DNA of 64,000 bases from Labia minor. Taxonomy: Eukaryota; Arthropoda; Insecta; Dermaptera; Spongiphoridae. A program made the translations under genes and the position numbers. The notes beneath the pieces are model-generated. The model did not search any database and had not been told where the DNA came from. It saw nothing but the letters and a program-made list of their open reading frames with translations. The stretch spans positions 32,443,398 to 32,507,397 of the forward strand of contig OY720347.1 of assembly GCA_963082975.1 (NCBI GenBank), written 5' to 3'. Of this stretch, positions 56,611 through 64,000 are shown piece by piece; position 1 is the first letter of the stretch, and each line of letters starts with the position of its first letter.

Positions 56611-57471
56611 TGTAAGGAGGACCGTTTCAAGTTGGGGTCACTTTGTAGACGATCCTCTTACGTTGGGTGCCAATTTATAAGGGGATCTAAGTATGGGGCA
56701 CTTGTAATGATCCACGATGACCGTGAATTGTTAATTATGTTAAGTTAATGATGGGCGCCAACTTTGGATATCCCAAAGTATAAAATAGTGTTGAAAAATT
56801 AAGGGAAAAGGGAAAACACAATAATAATGTTCACATTAATTTACTTTAATTAAATAGATAAAAAAATTAACAAATTAAATATACAAATTTTAAATAGAAA
56901 AAAATAAGAAAATGTAATTCACTATTGTCACTGGAATTAGCAGAAATAATTATCACAGGGGGTGATGATAAGGATTATACACAAATAATTATATCACGGG
57001 ACGTGATAAGTATAGGTTATATCAGGATGATATCACTTGTTCGACTGTATCACAGGGTGTGATAAAAATGATTATATACAAAATAATTATATCACGGGAC
57101 GTGATAAATACCAGGTCATATCGGGATGATATCACTAGTTAAACTGTATCACAGGGTGTGATAATAAAAATGATTATATACAAAATAATTATATCACGGG
57201 ACGTGATAAATACAGGTCATATCAGGATGATATCTCACTAGTTCCACTGTCCATTCTCAACTGCTAAAAAATATTAAAACTTGGGATGGATCCTCCCCTT
57301 ATGTCGAAATATATCTCTATATATATATTACATTTTAAGAATAATGCGACCAAATAACTTTGTTAATAAAATAGGGGAATAGAAAAACAAAATAAACTAA
57401 AAAATAGATAAACAAAATAAAATGTATAATAAAAAAAAATAACTAAGAATAAAAATACTTTGTCCGTTACA
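56611..57471 (-). repeat. 3' LTR
   Basis: 861 bp, minus strand, ends TGTAA/TTACA. It contains palindromic satellite-like units (56951-57240) and three extra PBS-like words near its right (U5) end. Differs from the 5' LTR by about two substitutions. Confidence 0.9.
56951..57240. repeat. tandem ~100-bp units of ATCAC...GTGAT palindromes in the LTR
   Basis: Three tandem units, each with TATCACAGGGTGTGATA-type and TATCACGGGACGTGATAA-type palindromes and a GGATGATATCAC word. The copy in the other LTR is at about 60560-60850. Such clustered short stems could be transcription-factor sites or RNA hairpins; the function is unknown. Confidence 0.75.
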
Positions 57472-57485
57472 TCCTCCCCCTCTGA
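57472..57485 (-). promoter_or_regulatory. polypurine tract
   Basis: The minus strand reads AGAGGGGGAGGA directly before the TGTAACGG start of the 3' LTR, the expected plus-strand primer. Confidence 0.85.
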
Positions 57486-57515
57486 TTCCGAGGTCTTTTG
57501 ATTGAGGGATCAGCC

Positions 57516-58151
57516 TTAGGAACGGACAATTTTTGGCCTTCCTCGCTTACTTAGAGGAACTAGTGGAGTAGAACGCGTGTCGTGGCTTAGACGCAATGCT
57601 GATGAATGAGGGGGAACAAGTCCTTGAGTAAATAATTGTTTTTGAGTTTGTGGTGGCTCCATAACTCCTGGTGGGCCCCGATGGGCTCTCGGAGACCCCA
57701 CCAGCTGTCTATATCGGACAGCAGGATCTTCTTTGCTGATATTGGTACCGTCCATGGTTTCGACAGCCCTTTGCAGCGCATTCAAACAACCGCCTGTGTT
57801 TATATCATGTCCAGCGTAAGGAGTTGGCTCTCCCCCTGGTTGAAAGACAGTTTCATGTTCTTTTAATAAATGGGCAAGTTTTATGTTCTGTTCCTCAGTT
57901 AGCTGAATAGTGTTTTCAACAACAGTATTATTTTCTTCAGTGGTGCAGAGATTTTCTCGAATAAATTTGTATTTTCTCTTAGGATAATTATGAAAATACC
58001 AGCGATTGTTTCGCATATCTAATACTAAACCTGCTTTTCTGAGGAAGTCAAGACCTAATAGTGATCTATTTCCACTAACATTGGGTAGGAATATCATTTC
58101 TATATGTATTATTTGATTTTTGATTTTTACAGGAACTGTAGCTAATAACAC
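57516..58151 (-). pseudogene. pol remnant: protease end, RT start, fused to pol C terminus
   Basis: A minus-strand frame of about 211 residues. The first part (LLATVPVKI, NRSLLGLDFLRKAGLVLD) is the second half of a retropepsin. Then TEEQNIKLAHLLKEHETVF and PGGEPTPYAGHDINTG match the linker just before the RT domain in Ty3/gypsy Pol. At about residue 120 it jumps to a P/R/S-rich tail ending SKRGRPKIVRS, typical of the extreme C terminus of Pol after integrase. So RT, RNase H and integrase were removed by one internal deletion. It overlaps the gag frame by 10 nt in another frame; there is no start ATG (first codon GTG). Confidence 0.8.
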
Positions 58152-59485
58152 GGAATGTATACGCTTTTCCCGTCAGCTAGAGTTAAGGAAAGATTATCTA
58201 CTTTAAAATGTTCTCCTCGTTGTCTTAAATAGCTGAGAAGACGCTGACCGCCAATAGAGCGAGTGGCTCCGCTGTCAACGCAAATAGAACCAGAAGCTTC
58301 ATAGATGGAGGCTTCTATTAGAGCGAGTTTAGTATCTCTATCTGTAGTAACTTTACACTGTAAGGCTTGTGCGTTGGTAATTTCCTGGTTCGGATTGCAA
58401 GTTAGACACCTAGGTTTGGTGACTCCTGGAGTTCCGCAGCCGTAGCAACGAAGTGTTGAAGAGTCAGTCTCTTCTTTTTGTTTTTCACGAGGTTGTGAGT
58501 TTCTAAAGGGTTTCCGATCATAATATTTCGATTTAGGGGGTTCGATAGATTTATTTGAAGGGATTGTTTTTGAAAATGGGGCCCTTAAGTTATCATAGGA
58601 GTCGAATTTTTCTGCGAGATCGAGGGGATCTACCAGTGTTTCCCAAGAGTCGAGGAAGTGATCTTTGCATTCGGATGAACACTTTCTCTTCATTTGATCA
58701 GCTAGGATCAAATTTTTAAGTTGATCAAAATTTTCAATTTTTAGATCGGATAGCCAGGCTTCTAGATAACCGCGTAGATTGAAGTAAAAATCTTTCCAAG
58801 TGTTTTCCGATGTCTTCTTGGAGGTGGAGAAAAGTTTTCTTATTTTATCCGTAGTTAATTTAAATCGGTGAAGTAGGAGCTTCTTAATATGTTGATAGTC
58901 TTGGGCGACTTCATTTGGTTCTCTAATTATTAGAGTGGTAATATCTGTGGGTAAGACCGAAATAAGATAAGTGACCCATGCATCCTCAGATATGCCAAGA
59001 AAATTCATTTGTCTTTCGAAAAGACGCAGATACGTATTAATATCGTCATCGTTAATTTTAAATAGAGGTAAGAATTTCAATATATCTACTTTCGGTTGAA
59101 GTGGGGTTGGTGATTCTACCTGGTTCACTACGGTTTGAATTCGGAGTTTCTCTAGTTCAAATTGTCTTTCCTTCTCCTTTTCTTCTCTTTCATCTTTCTC
59201 CCTTTCCCTCTCTCTTTCTTCTTTCTCCCTTTCCCTCTCTCTTTCTTCTTTCTCTCTTTCCCTCTCTCTTTCTTCTTTCTCCCTTTCCCTCTCTCTTTCT
59301 TCTTTTTCCTTCCTATCCTCTATGATGGTCATAAGTAATTCCCGTGTAAGGTCTTCATCATAATCAGGCAATGACGTGATGTCATTTTTTATATCGATCC
59401 TACGAGAATCTAAATTCATAACTATTCCTAATTCCTGTGCTAAAAGGATAAGATCCTCCTTTTTCCCTTTGCCGAAAAATGACAT
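58142..59485 (-). CDS. Gag-protease N-part, SCAN-like Gag (447 residues)
   Basis: It starts MSFFGKGKKEDL. Residues 57-108 are a highly charged E/R/K coiled-coil made of about 9-residue repeats (27-bp DNA repeats at 59170-59310). 137-300 is a SCAN-like Gag capsid region as seen in some arthropod gypsy elements (YLRLFERQM, DYQHIKKLLLHRFKLT, YLEAWL, ILADQM). 347-363 is a degenerate Cys cluster (CYGCG, CLTC). 402-407 is the protease active site VDSGAT. The frame ends IPCY at the point where the protease continues in the -1 frame at 58151. No slippery heptamer is obvious, so a one-base loss is more likely than programmed shifting. Confidence 0.85.
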   Translation of the reverse strand: MSFFGKGKKEDLILLAQELGIVMNLDSRRIDIKNDITSLPDYDEDLTRELLMTIIEDRKEKEEREREREKEEREREREKEEREREREKEEREREREKDEREEKEKERQFELEKLRIQTVVNQVESPTPLQPKVDILKFLPLFKINDDDINTYLRLFERQMNFLGISEDAWVTYLISVLPTDITTLIIREPNEVAQDYQHIKKLLLHRFKLTTDKIRKLFSTSKKTSENTWKDFYFNLRGYLEAWLSDLKIENFDQLKNLILADQMKRKCSSECKDHFLDSWETLVDPLDLAEKFDSYDNLRAPFSKTIPSNKSIEPPKSKYYDRKPFRNSQPREKQKEETDSSTLRCYGCGTPGVTKPRCLTCNPNQEITNAQALQCKVTTDRDTKLALIEASIYEASGSICVDSGATRSIGGQRLLSYLRQRGEHFKVDNLSLTLADGKSVYIPCY

Positions 59486-60106
59486 TTTTAATAGGATAAT
59501 TAAATTTAATGTTAACCAAAGAGAAATAAAAAAAATTAATTAATTAATCAAAATTAAAAGTTATTTAGTCGCGTACAATTGAATTATACAATGTTTAATT
59601 ATAAAATAAGATAATTGAAATATAATTTAAAATATGTAAGAGTATTTAAATATTTGAAAATATAGTGATATTTTATCAATTTTATTAATTCATTAATTTA
59701 AATATAATGTAGTAGAATAAAATTTAAAGTTTAAAAAAAAAAATTTTTTTTTTTCACAAATTAAACATATAAATTGATTAATTATAATTAATTGATTATA
59801 ATTAATAATAATATTAATATATTCAAACTATTTTTATTGAATTAGAATTAAATAGATAAATATTCTATTTGTTAGATAAATGTGAAAATTAAAAATAAAA
59901 TAAAAAAATTAACAAGTGTTAAATCTTATTATATGTATTAAACAAGAAGATATAATTTATTTAAATTTAAAGTATAAAAGTAAAAGTTTTAAATTTCTAT
60001 TTTATTAATTAAATATTAAATTGTACTATAAGTCCGTTGAGATGAAAAAAAATGATGATACTGCTCACCAAAGATGAATAATGTACTTTTCTCAGGAGCC
60101 GTGGTG

Positions 60107-60219
60107 TACTAATCGGGCTTCACGTTGGGATGCCACTTTGTAAGGATGACTAATCGAGCCAAACGTTGGGCTGCCACTTTGTAAAGAGGACTAATCGAGC
60201 CCCACGTTGGGCGCCACTT
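60107..60219 (-). repeat. tandem PBS-like units next to the 5' LTR
   Basis: Three about 41-bp units, each carrying CTTTACAAAGTGG / CCCAACGT / CTCGATTAG. The unit touching the LTR (60199-60216) is the true PBS, and two degenerate copies lie inside (TGGCAGCCCAACGTTTGGC; TGGCATCCCAACGTGAAGC). Further PBS-like words lie inside the LTR (60232-60290 and about 60355-60375). Confidence 0.8.
60199..60216 (-). promoter_or_regulatory. primer binding site, tRNA-Lys type
   Basis: TGGCGCCCAACGTGGGGC on the minus strand, three nt after the LTR end. This is the well-known complement of a lysine tRNA 3' end used by many Ty3/gypsy-type elements and some retroviruses. Confidence 0.85.
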
Positions 60220-61080
60220 TGTAAGGAGGACCGTTTCAAGTTGGGGTCACTTTGTAGACGATCCTCTTACGTTGGGTGCCAATTTATAAGGGGATCTAAG
60301 TATGGGGCACTTGTAATGATCCACGATGACCGTGAATTGTTAATTATGTTAAGTTAATGATGGGCGCCAACTTTGGATATCCCAAAGTATAAAATAGTGT
60401 TGAAAAATTAAGGGAAAAGGGAAAACACAATAATAATGTTCACATTAATTTACTTTAATTAAATAGATAAAAAAATTAACAAATTAAATATACAAATTTT
60501 AAATAGAAAAAAATAAGAAAATGTAATTCACTATTGTCACTGGAATTAGCAGAAATAATTATCACAGGGGGTGATGATAAGGATTATACACAAATAATTA
60601 TATCACGGGACGTGATAAGTATAGGTTATATCAGGATGATATCACTTGTTCGACTGTATCACAGGGTGTGATAAAAATGATTATATACAAAATAATTATA
60701 TCACGGGACGTGATAAATACCAGGTCATATCGGGATGATATCACTAGTTAAACTGTATCACAGGGTGTGATAATAAAAATGATTATATACAAAATAATTA
60801 TATCACGGGACGTGATAAATACAGGTCATATCAGGATGATATCTCACTAGTTCCACTGTCCATTCTCAACTGCTAAAAAATATTAAAACTTGGGATGGAT
60901 CCTCCCCTTATGTCGAAATATATCTCTATATATATATTACATTTTAAGAATAATGCGACCAAATAACTTTGTTAATAAAATAGGGGAATAGAAAAACAAA
61001 ATAAACTAAAAAATAGATAAACAAAAAAAAATGTATAATAAAAAAAAATAACTAAGAATATAAATACTTTGTCCGTTACA
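60220..61080 (-). repeat. 5' LTR
   Basis: 861 bp partner of 56611-57471. Promoter and polyadenylation signals were not separately resolved. Confidence 0.9.
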
Positions 61081-61084
61081 CATC

Positions 61085-61755
61085 ACAATATTCTTATATA
61101 TCTCTATGGTAACATAGGCTATAGATTTTATTAATATCTAATTCTAATCAATAACCGCAGAATTTAATTTTTTAAAGTTTATATAGTTCTCCGTGTTGTT
61201 CATTCAAGAGCCAGGCGTGGCCCACTGACTGGCGGACTCATTTTACACAATGTATATAACTAGCAATCAAAGAATTATTATAATATTTAACTTTTTATTT
61301 TAAATTCTAATATTCAAATATCATTTCAATTAAATAATTTATTCTAAAAGTTCTCATTTTAATTAATATAATAAAATATTTAAATCATATTTAACTTAAA
61401 TTATTTTGTATTTATTCTTTCCATATTTGAATAGGTACTTCTTTAATTTTAAGGGAGGTAATTAACTATGATCTAAAAAAATTAATAAATGAACTTAATA
61501 ATAAAAAATCAAATAAATCCATTAATTTAAATTAATACTATTAATGAATGTATATATTGTTAATTTATCTTTAGTTTTATCAATACTTTTATACCGTTAA
61601 TTTTTATAAATTGTCTCAAGTCTCTAACTTTGCATTTTCTCAAATTTTATTATAATTAAAAATATTCAATAAAAATCAAGCAATGAAATTAAAATAACAA
61701 AATGAAATGATCAAGAAATATTATACTCTATTATAACATATACAATACTTATAAC
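61085..61755. other. AT-rich DNA, nothing recognised
   Basis: A short GC-richer word (GAGCCAGGCGTGGCCCACTG, a near palindrome) is near 61210. Otherwise featureless. Confidence 0.5.
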
Positions 61756-61759
61756 TATA

Positions 61760-62786
61760 GGCGGAGGAAATATTAGACGATATCATTGCGGGTTCATGCC
61801 AAATCGATCAACATTAATTAAGATATTTTCATTATGACAGATATTAAAAAAACCGCGAATTCAATATCTCTGTTCACTAATTATTTGTAGACTTTAGTAA
61901 AACCTACGCATGACTCAATAGATCCGGATAAACTTTTTCAAATTTTGATCTTAAAATATATCTTGAAGGTAGTAAAGAAAGAGTAAGATGCGGAAATCAA
62001 TTGTAAAATATTAGGTGACTCAGACGACTTAAATATAATAGGAGATTCGGCAATTGCAATTACAGATAGCGAGGAAAAATTAATCGAGGTAGGAAAAGAG
62101 ATGAGGTTTGAAATTAATAATGATAAATAAATATATTTAGAAACAAACAGGAGCAGTATTAACAAACAAAATGTAGAATTTGAATATGTAGAAAAATTGA
62201 ATGTAATCACGAAGGATAATAATATTTGAGAAGAATTTAAATCGAAGTTGCAATCGGGAAACGCCTGTTATCATGCAGTAAAGAGACTTATCTCATCAAA
62301 ATTATTATAAAAGGGAATGAAAATTAAAATATATAAAACAATTATTTTGTCTGTTGTATTATATGAGTGTGAGACATGGTCTATGATCTTAGGAGATGAG
62401 AGTGGATTCAGAGTATTTGAGAATAGGATTCTTCCCAGCATTTATGGGCCAAAGATGAGGACACCAGGGAATGACGTAAGAAAGATGGAACAGAGGCTCA
62501 GGATAAGGACACTTGGAGAAATGTGGTTGTAGCTGCCAAGAACTTTCGAGTAGATAGTTATAACATATTCAATAAAAATATATATAATTAATTTACTGAT
62601 TAAATTAAAATATATTTTAAATAATCACAGAATAAGAAATGAATGTTTTATGTTATACATTGATTGAAACAAAATGGATGAAAACCTTTTACTACTTTCA
62701 ACCAAATACTATGTGCCATTCGGGGGTACAGGGGGCGGAGCCCCCGTCTAGATGTGAAGAGCGACGAAGGAGCTCTGAGCAGCTAG
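61760..62786 (+). mobile_element. RTE-type non-LTR retrotransposon remnant with hairpin tail, copy C5
   Basis: This is the longest RTE coding stretch. AGSCQIDQH-like and TKPRIQY pieces (start of RT palm), SKYI-like sequence, GDSAIAITDSEEKLIEVGKE (thumb side, 62050-62100), EFEYVEKLNVITKDNN, FKSKLQSGNACYHAVKRL, then the clean frame 62317-62532 with KIKIYKTIILSVVLYECETW and FRVFENRILPSIYGPKM. The C-terminal NFRV is at about 62540. The tail with GGGGGCGGAGCCCCC, a mutated second hairpin and GAGCAGCTAG|T follows. The RT catalytic YxDD region is not intact. Confidence 0.75.
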
Positions 62787-64000
62787 TTAAATATATTAGG
62801 AAAGAAGGTGGATTATACTTTTATTTATTTTATAAATTTCAAGAGATTTCAACAGTCAATTATGAGGAATGGAGTCGAAAGCCTTTGAATAGTCATTGTA
62901 GCATGTGGATAAATTTCTTTTATTTTGACAAGCTTGTTTCATAATAATCGAATCTAGTATGAGTTGTTCCTTACATCCAAGGCTACCCTTTACGCAACCC
63001 TTCTATTCAAAAGCAAGGATGTTGTTTTGCTCACAATGTTTATATATTTTTTCATTGATTAAGGGAGTGAACAGCTTATAAAATACGGAAAGACATGTTA
63101 CTGGTCTATAATTTTTTGGGTCCAGAGGGTTTCCTTTTTTAAATAGGAGGTAGGTGGTACCTTTTGTTAGAAATTGAGGCAAACTATAGGGGTTTTTAAC
63201 AGCGTCAGAATAGATTTTAGCCAAAGATTCATGTATACATGAAAATCTTTTAAACCAAAAATTTTGGATTCCATCAGCTGACTTGATCGTCTTTTGAAGG
63301 ATAGTCTTGACATCCTTTTCCGAGAATACGACAGGTGACATTTCAGACACATCCCGATTGATCCCAACAACATCATCAATCCATGCTGCATCGAGATTAG
63401 CCCTAGCTGACCGCGAGCAAATAGACTCCTAATAGTCTCTACATCCTTCAAGATTCATCTCGGTGTAAGACTGTTCGCTTGAGTTTTTATTAAGTGATCG
63501 ATAAAACTGTTTTTCATTGAAACTGAAGATCTTATTTTGTTTCTTACGTTAATCGCATTCATTGTACCTTCTAGGTCTGGTACATTTTGCTTTTGCCTTT
63601 TGTCACAGTTCATCACGATAGTTATTTAATATATTGAAAAGATCCGGGGTATTCTGATTAATATTTAAGTTTTTTATAATAGCCTCAACTTTTCTTTTTA
63701 CTTTAGGTGATGTCCCTCATTTTAAGTATTGAGCAATTAGATCTGATTTAGCCCTAAATTTATCAATACTCTTTTGTAAACGTATTTTCCAGGACGGTTC
63801 TTTTATTATATTTTGTTGCTTAACGTGGCTACTTAAAGGTGGGAATAATTGTTGATAATTCAGTTGGTATACCGTGGCTGCTGCAACGTAAACACCCAAC
63901 AGGACTCTTTCAAATTTTGAATTTTCTTTGATGTATTTACTCAACACTTCATTTGTTTTGAGGATCGAAAGGACTGTGTTTTTAGCAAAAGCCAATTTAG
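62787..64000 (-). pseudogene. R4/Dong-like non-LTR reverse transcriptase remnant, runs off the right edge
   Basis: Read on the minus strand from the right edge: ILKTNEVLSKYIKENS..., YVAAATVYQLNYQQLFPP (63717-63995), then broken segments QFYRSLNK and ARANLDAAWIDDV, then EKDVKTILQKTIKSADGIQN, LTKGTTYLLFKKGNPLDPKN, YRPVTCLSVFYKLFT (63003-63350). After a stop come KGCVKGSLGCKEQLILDSI and LSTCYNDYSKAFDSIPHN down to about 62790. This is the N-terminal and finger/palm region of a non-LTR reverse transcriptase. The clade is uncertain, but the wording fits R4/Dong-type elements. C5 interrupts it at 62786/62787, so this relic is older than C5. Confidence 0.75.

Larger units (their letters stand above)
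56611..61080 (-). mobile_element. LTR retrotransposon (Ty3/gypsy type) with internally deleted pol
   Basis: 861-bp LTRs (56611-57471 and 60220-61080) with perfect TGTAA...TTACA ends are flanked by CATC on both sides (56607-56610 and 61081-61084), a 4-bp target duplication. I see two differences between the LTRs near their right ends. PBS and polypurine tract are present on the minus strand. It codes gag and part of the protease, then a fused remnant of pol. RT, RNase H and integrase cores are gone, so it would need help from an intact relative. Confidence 0.9.

Noticed and set aside
58142..58151. Programmed -1 frameshift between gag and pol
   Set aside because: No slippery heptamer at the overlap, and the break falls inside the protease core, so a one-base deletion is simpler.
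1..64000. CRISPR arrays, operons, bacterial or phage genes
   Set aside because: No regularly spaced identical repeats with unique spacers, no ribosome-binding-site-led gene clusters; content is clearly eukaryotic.

Overview
The window looks like a gene-poor, very A+T-rich stretch of an animal nuclear genome, probably an arthropod. I see no operons, phage genes or bacterial RNA genes. Almost everything recognisable is a transposable element or its remains: RTE-type and R4-like non-LTR retrotransposons, Ty3/gypsy-type LTR elements, mariner, pogo/Tigger and hAT DNA elements, tRNA-derived SINEs, and two large families of short elements built like Helentron-associated elements (HINE/DINE-1 type). 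The arthropod assignment is inferred from this repertoire and from a TATA/Inr promoter layout. The species is not identified, and A+T richness was judged by eye.

Layout. 1-9 kb: HINE copies, a minisatellite, RTE scraps and a composite Helitron/RTE element. 10-12 kb: tRNA-like SINE pieces and the only plausible host gene, a 104-residue protein on the minus strand (11030-11344) with its own TATA box and initiator. 14.8-15.5 kb: a GC-rich island with GATGTG repeats. 16.6-29.4 kb: the densest nest of mobile elements, with two long composite copies (18777-20136 and 27549-29368) sharing exact ends, an old hAT MITE inside them, and a younger HINE inserted into one. 30-47 kb: mostly unrecognised AT-rich DNA with SINE, HINE, pogo and mariner relics and a possible regulatory island at 35.1-35.5 kb. 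47.6-51.6 kb: an intact-looking, very young LTR element with identical 479-bp LTRs coding only Gag and protease. 54-64 kb: another HINE, a second LTR element with a CATC target duplication whose pol is deleted internally, an RTE relic, and an R4-like reverse transcriptase relic running off the right edge.

How the parts relate. The two HINE-like families share no end sequence but have the same architecture: subterminal inverted repeats, a microsatellite, a shared GATGAAATTTGGTA box and a 3' hairpin. That suggests one replication machinery supplied in trans. Neither LTR element encodes reverse transcriptase or integrase, so both would depend on other elements. Several nestings give a relative chronology, and the filled site at 28243-28866 can be compared with its empty counterpart in the sister copy near 19460.
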